6,276 nt of DNA from an uncultured Solirubrobacter sp. (GCA_937871635.1 CALMNS010000363.1:1-6276); one strand, 5' to 3'. Counted from the stretch's first letter, positions 1 through 6,041 are shown. The notes: a model not told the origin generated them from the sequence alone. Translations and numbers: made by a program.

Positions 1-3
1 GGC

Positions 4-519
4 TCAGGCGGCGCCCGGGATCGGGGCGCCGGCGGGGACGCCGCGGGCGACGTACTCGTCGTAGCGGCGCTGCCACTCGGGGGTGGGGCCGTCGGGCCCC
101 GCGCCCGGCTCCCCCGCCAGATGGCCATGCAGCAGATCGAGGCAGACGTGCCAGCCGGCGGCCGTCTTGGCCGCCGCGTCGGCGCCCTCCGAGCGCAGGA
201 CATGCAGGAGCGTGAGCCGGGTGCCGTCCCCGTCGGGGGCCAGGTCGAGCTGCAGGAGGTCCGTGTCCCAGAGGAACGAGAAGCGCTTCGGCGGATCCAG
301 CTCGATCACCTCTCCGGCGAGCGTGTCGTCATCCCCCATCGCGAAGCGCATGGCCCCGCCGGGCCGCGGGTCGAGCGTCACGTCGCCGGGGAACCAGTGC
401 GCGAGCCCGGCCGGCTCGCTCACCGCGCGCCAGACGACGGCGACGGGATGTTCGAGGCGGCGCTCGAAGCGGACGGCCGGCCGGCCGTCGACGGTGGTGT
501 AAGTCCCGTGCGGGCTCAT
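4..519 (-). CDS. AHSA1/SRPBCC-domain protein (START-like ligand-binding fold)
   Basis: A 171-residue protein of the SRPBCC/AHSA1 (activator of Hsp90 ATPase homologue) type, a helix-grip fold that usually encloses a hydrophobic ligand. The family pattern is visible: a beta strand with VRFERRLEHPVAVVW at about residues 16-30, the AHWFPG turn at 40-45, GEVIELDPPKRFSFLW at 69-84, and the C-terminal helix AGWHVCLDLLHGHLAG at 121-136. The start is the ATG at 519: it overlaps the stop of the upstream arsR gene as ATGA, and a GGAGG Shine-Dalgarno lies 5 nt ahead, inside arsR. A longer in-frame extension to 606 would only read across arsR in another frame. Coupling of an ArsR repressor to an AHSA1 protein is a common arrangement, and co-regulation by that repressor is likely. 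The ligand is unknown. It is predicted cytosolic, with no signal peptide or membrane segment. Confidence 0.88.
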   Translation of the reverse strand: MSPHGTYTTVDGRPAVRFERRLEHPVAVVWRAVSEPAGLAHWFPGDVTLDPRPGGAMRFAMGDDDTLAGEVIELDPPKRFSFLWDTDLLQLDLAPDGDGTRLTLLHVLRSEGADAAAKTAAGWHVCLDLLHGHLAGEPGAGPDGPTPEWQRRYDEYVARGVPAGAPIPGAA

Positions 520-842
520 GCGTCCTCCGGTGGATCGATGGCGTCGAGGTGCCGCTCCAGTGCGTCGAGCCGGTCGTCCCAGAGCCGGCGGTAGCCGCTC
601 AGCCAAGCGTGCACCTCGGCCAGGGGCTGCGGCTCGACGGAGTAGACCCGCCGCGGCCCGTCGTGGCGGGCGCGGACGAGGCCGCTGTCGCGCAGCACCC
701 GGAGGTGCTTGGAGGTGGCGGGCTGGGTCAGCCCGAGCCGGTCGACGAGCTCACCGACCGCGCGAGGGCGCTCGAGCAGCAGCTCGAGCGCGGCGCGGCG
801 GTGCGGGTCGGCCAGCGCGGACCAGGTCGACGTGGACGGCAC
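516..842 (-). CDS. ArsR-family winged-helix transcriptional repressor
   Basis: A 108-residue ArsR/SmtB-type DNA-binding protein. ALADPHRRAALELLLERPRAVGELVDRLGL (residues 9-38) is the usual N-terminal helix pair, TQPATSKHLRVLRDSGLV (39-56) is the recognition helix-turn-helix, and RARHDGPRRVYSVE (57-70) is the wing. There is no cysteine in the protein, so the classic metal-thiolate sensing of ArsR/SmtB is absent; this fits the ArsR subgroup paired with SRPBCC proteins rather than an arsenic sensor. The start is GTG at 842. A strong promoter lies directly upstream, with its -10 box ending 7 nt before the GTG, which suggests a leaderless transcript. The stop overlaps the next gene's ATG by 4 nt. 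Autorepression through the promoter dyad is inferred. The inducer is unknown. Confidence 0.9.
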   Translation of the reverse strand: MPSTSTWSALADPHRRAALELLLERPRAVGELVDRLGLTQPATSKHLRVLRDSGLVRARHDGPRRVYSVEPQPLAEVHAWLSGYRRLWDDRLDALERHLDAIDPPEDA

Positions 843-849
843 GCGACCG

Positions 850-879
850 AGTATGCCGCGTCAGGCATATGCTTGTCAA
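850..879 (-). promoter_or_regulatory. Sigma70-type promoter of the arsR-SRPBCC operon
   Basis: On the minus strand a perfect -35 box TTGACA (874-879) is followed after 18 nt by CATACT (850-855), a one-mismatch -10 box. Initiation 7-8 nt beyond the -10 falls at about 842-843, on the GTG start codon of arsR, so the mRNA would have little or no 5' leader. The stretch is AT-richer than its surroundings. The promoter is read from sequence; the start site is inferred. Confidence 0.75.
852..869. promoter_or_regulatory. Candidate ArsR operator (perfect dyad in promoter)
   Basis: A perfect inverted repeat TATGCC-N6-GGCATA (852-857 and 864-869) covers most of the -10 box and part of the spacer of the arsR promoter. 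A second palindrome, GCATATGC (865-872), overlaps its right arm. A symmetric site of this size at this position is where a dimeric winged-helix repressor would block RNA polymerase. That the neighbouring ArsR protein binds it is inferred from position only. Confidence 0.55.
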
Positions 880-919
880 GGCATGACCCGGCGGCGGCGC
901 GCAGAACCGGTCGCGCTCG

Positions 920-1420
920 TCACCCCACCTCCTCGGTCCCGAGCGGCACCCCCCGCGGAGCCACCGGCGAGGAGACGACGAGCGACGAGGTCGTCTGGCC
1001 GAAGAGGAGGAACGCGTCGAGGACATCCTCGAGGGCCGCGATAGAGGCGGCGTGGACCTTGAGCAGGAAGCAGTCCTCGCCGGTGATCCGGTGGCACTCG
1101 GAGACCGCGGGCGTGTCGCGGGCCAGCTCGGCCACCTTGGGGAGCTGGCGGGCCGCCGGGCGGACGCGGACGAACGCCGCGACCGGGAGGCCGACGGCGG
1201 CGGGCTCGATCTCGGTGCGGTAGCCGGCGATCACCCCGGCCGCCTCGAGCCGCCCGACGCGCTCGGCCACCGCGGGCGGGGAGAGCCCGACGCGGCGCCC
1301 GAGGGCGGCGTAGGTCGCCCGGGGGTCCTCCCGCAGCTCCTCGAGCAGTCGACGGTTCGTCCCGTCGATCGTCGCAGGATCGAACGCAGGAGCCGTGGGA
1401 GCGCTTTGGATCGATGCCAT
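920..1420 (-). CDS. Lrp/AsnC-family transcriptional regulator
   Basis: A 166-residue feast/famine regulator. The N-terminal AsnC-type helix-turn-helix is clear: NRRLLEELREDPRATYAALGRRVGLSPPAVAERVGRLEAAGVI spans about residues 22-64. It is followed by GYRTEIEPAAVGLPVAAFVRV and a C-terminal RAM/AsnC ligand domain (about 78-150) with the family's VSECHRITGEDCFLLKV stretch at 106-122, where amino acids are normally bound between subunits. The ATG at 1420 gives a normal length with a short N-terminal arm; a weak purine-rich AAGGGAAG lies about 11 nt upstream. The last 15 residues form a proline/glycine-rich tail beyond the fold. It is divergent from an RhtA-like exporter, the usual pairing of an Lrp regulator with an amino-acid efflux gene, so sensing of the exported amino acid is likely. 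Confidence 0.92.
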   Translation of the reverse strand: MASIQSAPTAPAFDPATIDGTNRRLLEELREDPRATYAALGRRVGLSPPAVAERVGRLEAAGVIAGYRTEIEPAAVGLPVAAFVRVRPAARQLPKVAELARDTPAVSECHRITGEDCFLLKVHAASIAALEDVLDAFLLFGQTTSSLVVSSPVAPRGVPLGTEEVG

Positions 1421-1469
1421 GGTTTCGTTCTTCCCTTCGGTTGCTCCTTCCAGTCCGGGCGGGCGCGGG

Positions 1470-1490
1470 CGAAGCTGTACGGGTGCTTCG
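1470..1490. promoter_or_regulatory. Candidate Lrp operator between the divergent genes
   Basis: A perfect inverted repeat CGAAGC-N9-GCTTCG (1470-1475 and 1485-1490) lies upstream of the Lrp start and around the proposed exporter start. Lrp-family proteins bind short imperfect dyads in such shared regions, so this is the best operator candidate here. I could not assign convincing -35/-10 boxes to either gene in this region. Confidence 0.4.
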
Positions 1491-2415
1491 AACCCTCGCC
1501 CACCGCGCCCCGCCCGAGAGCTTCTTCGTGGTCAGCGCGATCTTCCACTACCTCGGTCCGGCCTTCGCGGTCCTCCTCTTCGCCCGGGTCGACGTCCTCG
1601 GCGTCGCCTGGCTGCGCATCGCCTCGGCGGCCCTGATCTTCGCGGCCTGGCGCCGGCCCTGGCGGACCTGGCGGACGCTCGATCGCGACGGCCGGCGCCT
1701 GGTGGCGGCGTGGGGCGGTGTGCTGGCGCTGATGAACTCGTGCTTCTACGTGGCCATCGACCGGCTGCCGCTCGGCACGGTCGCGGCGATCGAGTTCCTG
1801 CCGGTGATCCTGCTCGCCGCCCTCGGCACCCGGACGCTGCGCAACGGGATCGCGCTGGCCCTCGCCGTCCCCGGCGTCTACCTCCTCACGGACGTCGTCC
1901 TCGCCGGCGAGCCGCTCGGCGTCGCGCTGGCCTTCGCCAACGCCGCCCTGTTCGCCCTCTACATCGTCCTCGGCCACCGGGTCGCCCAGCGCGGCGCCTC
2001 GAACGGCATCGACGGGCTGGCGGCTTCAATGCTGATCGCCGCGGTGGTCGCCACGCCGATCGGCGGCTGGGCGGTGCTGCCGGCGCTGGGCGACCCGGTG
2101 GCGCTGCTGGCGGGCGTCGGCGTCGGGCTCGCGAGCTCCGTGATCCCCTACGTGGCCGACCAGCTGGCCATGGCCCGCCTCCGGCGCGCCTCCTACGCCC
2201 TGCTGGTCTCCCTGCTGCCGGCCACCGCCACGGTCATCGGCGTCGTCGTGCTCGCCCAGGTCCCCAGCGTCCTCGAGATCCTCGGGGTGGCGCTGGTCAT
2301 CGGCGGGGTCGCCGTGCACCGCGACCGCGAGGTCAGCGGATCGTCGCCACCGCCAGCGCGGCCACCCCTTCGCCGCGGCCGACGAAGCCCATCCCCTCAC
2401 CCGTCGTCGCCTTGA
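1483..2415 (+). CDS. EamA/DMT-family transporter, RhtA-like amino-acid exporter
   Basis: A ten-helix inner-membrane exporter of the drug/metabolite transporter superfamily, about 310 residues from the proposed start. Hydrophobic segments lie at roughly 13-34, 38-56, 73-91, 97-115, 121-140, 144-164, 178-199, 205-225, 236-258 and 262-279, forming two EamA repeats. LALMNSCFYVAIDRLPLGTVAAIEFLPV (81-108) and the second-half SSVIPYVADQLAMARLRRASYALLVSLLPA (218-247) resemble E. coli RhtA, the threonine/homoserine exporter; the substrate here is inferred. The start is uncertain. The GTG at 1483 places RTLAHRAPPESFFVV just before helix 1. An ATG at 1414 is in frame but overlaps the divergent Lrp start, and a GTG at 1528 would cut into helix 1. 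The last 27 residues (from about 284) are a Pro/Arg/Ser-rich tail read from the opposite strand of ispF. Confidence 0.85.
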   Translation: MLRTLAHRAPPESFFVVSAIFHYLGPAFAVLLFARVDVLGVAWLRIASAALIFAAWRRPWRTWRTLDRDGRRLVAAWGGVLALMNSCFYVAIDRLPLGTVAAIEFLPVILLAALGTRTLRNGIALALAVPGVYLLTDVVLAGEPLGVALAFANAALFALYIVLGHRVAQRGASNGIDGLAASMLIAAVVATPIGGWAVLPALGDPVALLAGVGVGLASSVIPYVADQLAMARLRRASYALLVSLLPATATVIGVVVLAQVPSVLEILGVALVIGGVAVHRDREVSGSSPPPARPPLRRGRRSPSPHPSSP

Positions 2416-2794
2416 GGTTCGGCTCGACGCCGAGGACCGACCCCAGCCGCTCGATCATCGCCCGGCGGTGCGGGGCGAGCTTGGGGCGCTCCATCATCAC
2501 CGTGGCGTCCACGTGGAGGACCTCGGCGCCCTCGAGCCGGCGGAGGGTCTCGCGCAGCAGCTCGATCGAGTCGGCGTCGCGGAACGCCTCGTCGGTGTCC
2601 GGGAAGTGAAGCCCGATGTCCCCGAGGCCGGCCGCGCCGAGCAGCGCGTCGATGATCGCGTGGGTGAGCACGTCGGCGTCGGAGTGCCCGGCGAGCCCCT
2701 GCTCGTACGGGATGGCGATCCCCCCGAGGATGAGCGCGCGGCCGGGGGCGAAGGCGTGGGAGTCGATCCCCAGGCCCGTGCGGGCGTGCGTCAC
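2333..2794 (-). CDS. ispF: 2-C-methyl-D-erythritol 2,4-cyclodiphosphate synthase (IspF)
   Basis: A cytosolic MEP-pathway enzyme that converts CDP-methylerythritol 2-phosphate to MEcPP with release of CMP. At 153 residues it has the usual family length. GIDSHAF (9-15) supplies the metal ligands D11 and H13, and GHSDADVLTHA (36-46) supplies H45; these are offset by exactly three from E. coli D8, H10 and H42. DIGLHFPDTDEAFRDADS (59-76) and the C-terminal KATTGEGMGFVGRGEG (128-143) are also intact. The start is GTG at 2794, overlapping the stop of the upstream PHP gene as GTGA, so translation is probably coupled. The open frame continues upstream to 3196, but that part is only an out-of-frame reading of the PHP gene. 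The gene appears to be the last of the carD-ispD-PHP-ispF run, and its 3' end overlaps the convergent exporter by 83 bp. Confidence 0.96.
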   Translation of the reverse strand: MTHARTGLGIDSHAFAPGRALILGGIAIPYEQGLAGHSDADVLTHAIIDALLGAAGLGDIGLHFPDTDEAFRDADSIELLRETLRRLEGAEVLHVDATVMMERPKLAPHRRAMIERLGSVLGVEPNLKATTGEGMGFVGRGEGVAALAVATIR

Positions 2795-3618
2795 CCCAGC
2801 GGCTCCATCCGGCGCTCGCGCCCCTCGAACACCGCGATCTCCCCCACCCCGACGGACTCGAGCAGCTCGAGCGCCTCGTCGTAGCGGTGGGCGAGCTGCC
2901 CGGGCTCGTGCGCGTCGCTCGACAGCGCGAGCGGGCAGCCGGCGTCGACGAGCATCTCGAGCAGCGGCCGCGCCGGGTAGATCTCCTGCGCGCGCTTGCG
3001 GAGCCCGGCGGTGGAGACCTCGACCGCGACGCCGGTCTCGGCGAACGCCTCGACGGCCGGCTCGTAGAACCGGCGCAGGTCGCCGTCGGGCCGCGGCGCC
3101 TCGCGGCCCCAGACCTTGACCAGGTCGGGGTGGGCCATCAGGTCGAAGAGCCCGGAGCGGACCGCCTCGGCGACCGTCTCGAAGTACCGCGCCCACACGC
3201 CCTCAGGCGACAGGCCCGCCTCCCAGACCGAGTAGTCCTCCGTGTCGATCGAGTGGTCGCGCACGAAGTGGACCGAGCCGACGACGTAGTCCCAGCCCCG
3301 GCCGTCGAGGAGGGTCGCCATGTGGTCCTCGCGCCCGGCGACGAAGTCCGCCTCGATCCCGAGCCGCAGGTCGGTCTCCTCGCGGACGAAGGCGCAGTAG
3401 GCGTCGAGGTCGTCGACCGCGTAGCGCCGCCAGAAGGGGTGCTGCCAGACGTCGAGCGCGGCGCTGAAGCGGTAGACGTGCTCCGCGACGCCGAGCTCGG
3501 CCACGCCGCGCTCCTCGGCGACCGTCCGGTACCGCTCGGCGTTGGCGGCGGTGAAGTAGCGCTCGGGGGTGGACCCCGGCTCGTCCGGGCGCAGGTGGAC
3601 GTGGTAGTCGGTCAGCAC
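2791..3618 (-). CDS. PHP-domain phosphoesterase, histidinol-phosphatase (HisJ/HisK) type
   Basis: A 275-residue PHP-fold metallophosphoesterase. The metal-site motifs are present in family order: DYHVH (residues 4-8, H6 and H8), AEH (45-47, E46/H47), GIEADF (87-92, E89), GSVHF (114-118, H117), AHPD (162-165) and SSDAH (233-237, D235/H237). These fit the trinuclear site of HisJ-type histidinol-phosphate phosphatases, which remove phosphate from L-histidinol phosphate in histidine biosynthesis; the true substrate cannot be read from sequence. The start is GTG at 3618, 11 nt after the ispD stop, with no evident Shine-Dalgarno, so re-initiation after ispD is likely. The stop overlaps the ispF GTG by 4 nt. 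No histidine-biosynthesis gene is present in this window, so the context does not support the histidinol assignment directly. Confidence 0.85.
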   Translation of the reverse strand: MLTDYHVHLRPDEPGSTPERYFTAANAERYRTVAEERGVAELGVAEHVYRFSAALDVWQHPFWRRYAVDDLDAYCAFVREETDLRLGIEADFVAGREDHMATLLDGRGWDYVVGSVHFVRDHSIDTEDYSVWEAGLSPEGVWARYFETVAEAVRSGLFDLMAHPDLVKVWGREAPRPDGDLRRFYEPAVEAFAETGVAVEVSTAGLRKRAQEIYPARPLLEMLVDAGCPLALSSDAHEPGQLAHRYDEALELLESVGVGEIAVFEGRERRMEPLG

Positions 3619-3629
3619 GGGTCGGCAGG

Positions 3630-4286
3630 CTATCCGCGCCCGCCGGCGGGCCGGCCGAGGAGGAGCTCGGCGACCTCGAGGTCATGCGGGGTGGTGACCT
3701 TGAAGTTCGCCGGCGAGGACTCCACGACGACCACCCGGCCGCCCAGCGCCTCGACGAGCATGGCGTCGTCGGTCGCCGCGCGGACGACCGCGTCAGGCTG
3801 GGCCAGCGCCCGCTCGAGCACCGCGCGGCGGAAGGCCTGCGGGGTCTGGATGGACCACAGGCGGGAGCGGTCGTGGGTGCGGACCACCACCCGGTCCTCG
3901 CCGGCCTCCTTGACCGTGTCCGTCACCCGGGCCGCGGCGATCGCCGCGTCGGCGCCCGCCTCGAGCTCAGAGAGGCAGCGGGCGAAGAGGTCGGGGGTCA
4001 CCAGCGGGCGGGCGGCGTCGTGGACCACGACGCGGTCGACCTCGCGCGGGAGCGCCTGCAGGCCGTTGCGGACGGACTCCGAGCGGGTGTCCCCGCCCGC
4101 CACGCCGCCTGGGAGCTCCGTTCCCGGCGGCACGACGGTCACCACCCGGTCGATCTCTGCCGCCGCCAGGGCGGCGAGCGACCACTCCCACATCGGCCGC
4201 CCGCCCACGACGACGAACGCCTTGGGCCGGTCGGCGCCAAGGCGTTCGCCACTGCCGGCGGCCACGAGGACCGCCGCGGAAGTCAT
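3630..4286 (-). CDS. ispD: 2-C-methyl-D-erythritol 4-phosphate cytidylyltransferase (IspD)
   Basis: A cytosolic MEP-pathway enzyme that joins CTP and methylerythritol 4-phosphate to give CDP-methylerythritol and pyrophosphate. The 218-residue protein shows the nucleotidyltransferase signature LVAAGSGERLGADRPKAF (7-24, including R15 and K22), GGDTRSESVRNGL (64-76), the VHDAARPLV metal/CTP motif (88-96), DRSRLWSIQTPQAF (139-152), the ATDDA segment (171-175) and NFKVTTPHDL (194-203, K196). All expected catalytic positions appear intact, so it should be active. The start is ATG at 4286, with a GAGGA Shine-Dalgarno 5 nt upstream that overlaps the carD stop codon. It lies 9 nt after carD, as in the mycobacterial carD-ispD-ispF order. 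IspE, the enzyme acting between IspD and IspF, is not in the window. Confidence 0.97.
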   Translation of the reverse strand: MTSAAVLVAAGSGERLGADRPKAFVVVGGRPMWEWSLAALAAAEIDRVVTVVPPGTELPGGVAGGDTRSESVRNGLQALPREVDRVVVHDAARPLVTPDLFARCLSELEAGADAAIAAARVTDTVKEAGEDRVVVRTHDRSRLWSIQTPQAFRRAVLERALAQPDAVVRAATDDAMLVEALGGRVVVVESSPANFKVTTPHDLEVAELLLGRPAGGRG

Positions 4287-4295
4287 GGGAGTCCT

Positions 4296-4898
4296 CTAGG
4301 AAGCCGCGGGCTCGGCGACCAGCGCGGCCGCGGCGGCGGCCAGCTTCTCGTTGCCGGAGTTGAGCAGGAGGTCGTCCAGGTGGGCCTCGGCCTCGTCCTC
4401 GCCCTTCTCGAGCGCGTACATCAGCTCGGAGGCCAGGATCTTCTTCGCCCGGGTGAACATCTGCTTCTCGCCCGTGGAGAGGCCCTTGTCCTGCTCGCGC
4501 AGGGCGAGGTTGCGGACGACCTCGGCCAGCTCGAAGATGTCGCCCGTCTTGATCTTGTCCCGGTTGTGCTTGAACCGGCGGTTCCAGTTCTTGGGCATCT
4601 CCGACACGTCGTCGGTGAGCACGGACAGGACCTTCTTGACCGTGTCCTCGTCGATGATCCGGCGCAGCCCCGCCTTGCCGGCGTTCTCGCACGGGACCAT
4701 GACCGTCATGTCGTTGTGCAGGATCTTGATCGTGAGGTACTCGCGCTTCTCGCCAAGGATGTCCTTGGTCTCCTTCTTGAGGACCTGCCCGGCCCCATGG
4801 TGCGGGTAGACCACGTGATCACCGATCTGGTAGTCGATGTGCTCGGTCTCTCGCGTGATCTCGATGTCACCGAACTGGTCGGCCGTCTCAGTAGCGAT
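4296..4898 (-). CDS. carD: CarD-family RNA polymerase-binding transcription regulator
   Basis: A 200-residue CarD protein, if it starts at the AUC codon at 4898. CarD binds the RNA polymerase beta subunit and upstream promoter DNA and stabilises open complexes, notably at rRNA promoters. The RNAP-interacting Tudor-like domain runs from about residue 22 to 80, with IGDHVVYPHHGAG (25-37), EKREYLTIKI (50-59) and MTVMVPCENAGKAGLR (64-79). The helical DNA-binding part follows, with the conserved MPKNWNRRFKHN (101-112; W105 corresponds to the DNA-wedging Trp of the mycobacterial protein) and KGLSTGEKQMFTRAKKILASEL (138-159). Compared with about 162 residues in M. tuberculosis it has an N-terminal arm of about 22 residues and an Ala-rich tail (186-200). 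No ATG/GTG/TTG/CTG occurs in frame between the disA overlap and residue 29, so the start is non-standard or miscalled. Confidence 0.93.
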   Translation of the reverse strand: MATETADQFGDIEITRETEHIDYQIGDHVVYPHHGAGQVLKKETKDILGEKREYLTIKILHNDMTVMVPCENAGKAGLRRIIDEDTVKKVLSVLTDDVSEMPKNWNRRFKHNRDKIKTGDIFELAEVVRNLALREQDKGLSTGEKQMFTRAKKILASELMYALEKGEDEAEAHLDDLLLNSGNEKLAAAAAALVAEPAAS

Positions 4899-4911
4899 GG
4901 TGATCCTCCTT
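4896..4911 (-). promoter_or_regulatory. carD ribosome binding site and apparent AUC start codon
   Basis: AAGGAGG (4905-4911), the strongest Shine-Dalgarno in the window, sits 4 nt past the disA stop and exactly 6 nt before ATC at 4896-4898. The next codons are GCT ACT GAG, AT-richer than the genome norm, as is typical of a translation start. A second ATC at 4902-4904 abuts the Shine-Dalgarno and is too close to serve. This site decides the carD start, giving MATETADQFGD as the N-terminus if AUC is decoded as formyl-Met. Confidence 0.7.
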
Positions 4912-4914
4912 GGT

Positions 4915-6024
4915 TCAGGTCTGCAGATAGCGGTCCACGAGGTTGATCTCCTGCAGCCTGCGCAGGCCCTCGCGGATGTCCTTCGCGCGGATCTCGCCCA
5001 CCCCGTCCACGGCTTCGAGCTCGGGGTCGGTGGCGGCAAGGATCTCGTCCAGGCCCCGGAGCTCGCGGGTGATGTTCTGCACCACGAGCTTGGGCAGCCG
5101 CGGGATCCTCCCGAGGATCCGGTAGCCGCGGGGCGAGACGGGGAAGTCGAGCGTGTTGACCTTGCGGTCGTAGCCCAGGAGCTCGGCCAGCCGGCCGAAG
5201 TCCAGGAGGTCCTGGTGCGGGAGGCGGGCGATGCCGTCCTGCGCCACGGCGAAGGTGTCCTCGCGGGGCTCGGCCAGGTAGTCGTGCAGGAGCGCGGCCT
5301 TGTCGGCGGCCACGCCGACCATGGTCTCCTCGAGCTGCATCTCGATGAGCCGGCCCTCGGTGCCCAGCTCGACGATGTAGCGCTCGATCTCGACCGCCAT
5401 GCGGGTGACGAGCTCGGCGCGCTGGAGCACCGTGAGGACGTCGTGCAGCGTAACGCCGCCCTCGAACTCGAGCGCGGTGAGGCGGGTGGTCACCTGGTCG
5501 AGGCGCGTGCGGTACTTGTCGAGCGTGGCCAGGGCCTGGTTGGCCTTGGCCAGGACGACGGGGATGTCCTCGAGGATGTACTTCGCGCCGTCGACGTAGA
5601 GGGACACGACGTCGCGCCGCTGGGAGACGGCGATGACCAGGGCGTCGGTCTGCTTGGAGACGCGCTCGGCGGTGCGGTGGCGCGTGCCGGTCTCCGAGGA
5701 CAGGATCGTGGGGTCCGGCATGAGCTGGACGTTGCACCACGCGATCTTGGTCGCGGACGCGTTGAGGGCGATCGCGCCGTCCATCTTGGCGAGCTGATAG
5801 AGCATCGCCGGGGAGTAGTCGATGTCGAGCTTGATGCCGCCCGAGAACAGGAAGGCGATCTCGTCCGTGTCGGCGATGACGATGAGCCCGCCCGTCCGCG
5901 CGTCGACGATGTTGTCGATCCCCTCGCGCACCGCGGAGCCCGGCGCGACCATCTCCAGCGCCTTGACCAGCCGCGGTTCCTGCCTCGCCTCGAACTCTGA
6001 ATCTTCGGGGCGGGGCGTCAACAT
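4915..6024 (-). CDS. disA: Diadenylate cyclase / DNA integrity scanning protein DisA
   Basis: DisA condenses two ATP into cyclic di-AMP, and scans DNA with a C-terminal helix-hairpin-helix region; branched DNA slows synthesis. Counted from the longer TTG start, the DAC domain holds the catalytic DGA (88-90) and GTRHRTAE (119-126) motifs, both intact. A long helical linker (about 155-300) follows, then the HhH-type end LVVQNITRELRGLDEILAATDPELEAVDGVGEIRAKDIREGL (319-360). Length is 375 residues from TTG at 6042, or 369 from ATG at 6024, against roughly 360-370 for known DisA. I prefer ATG 6024: the intervening codons include an extended -10 element and a rare CTA. Neither start has a Shine-Dalgarno, which fits a leaderless mRNA. 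It lies downstream of a probable radA, whose product is known to inhibit DisA, and 16 nt upstream of carD. Confidence 0.96.
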   Translation of the reverse strand: MLTPRPEDSEFEARQEPRLVKALEMVAPGSAVREGIDNIVDARTGGLIVIADTDEIAFLFSGGIKLDIDYSPAMLYQLAKMDGAIALNASATKIAWCNVQLMPDPTILSSETGTRHRTAERVSKQTDALVIAVSQRRDVVSLYVDGAKYILEDIPVVLAKANQALATLDKYRTRLDQVTTRLTALEFEGGVTLHDVLTVLQRAELVTRMAVEIERYIVELGTEGRLIEMQLEETMVGVAADKAALLHDYLAEPREDTFAVAQDGIARLPHQDLLDFGRLAELLGYDRKVNTLDFPVSPRGYRILGRIPRLPKLVVQNITRELRGLDEILAATDPELEAVDGVGEIRAKDIREGLRRLQEINLVDRYLQT

Positions 6025-6032
6025 CCGGACGG

Positions 6033-6041
6033 ATTCTAGCA
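6033..6041 (-). promoter_or_regulatory. Extended -10 promoter for disA (probable operon promoter)
   Basis: TGC directly followed by TAGAAT on the minus strand (6039-6041 and 6033-6038) forms an extended -10 box with one mismatch to TATAAT. It ends 8 nt before the ATG at 6024, so transcription would begin at or next to that ATG. No clear -35 hexamer is visible 16-18 nt upstream, consistent with an extended -10 promoter. It would drive disA-carD-ispD-PHP-ispF. Confidence 0.55.

Noticed and set aside
516..842. Arsenic or metal resistance function for the ArsR protein
   Set aside because: The protein has no cysteine or metal-binding motif, and no ars genes are nearby; its partner is an SRPBCC protein.
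890..919. Possible terminator hairpin after the Lrp gene
   Set aside because: Short GCGCG/CGCGC arms can pair around a 10-nt loop, but the sequence is generically GC-rich and there is no U-tract.
1395..2609. 404-codon plus-strand frame overlapping the exporter in another reading frame
   Set aside because: The Arg/Pro/Ala-rich translation is typical of a shifted frame in GC-rich DNA; the exporter frame has clear membrane helices.
2887..4946. Long plus-strand open frames opposite the PHP gene, ispD and carD
   Set aside because: They are antisense shadows of three well-supported genes, with no plausible domain, ribosome binding site or promoter.
4837..6000. Long plus-strand open frame opposite disA
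   Set aside because: It mirrors disA codon positions in a high-GC genome. The protein is low-complexity (Val/Leu/Asp/Gly-rich) with no recognisable domain, while the minus strand encodes an intact DisA.
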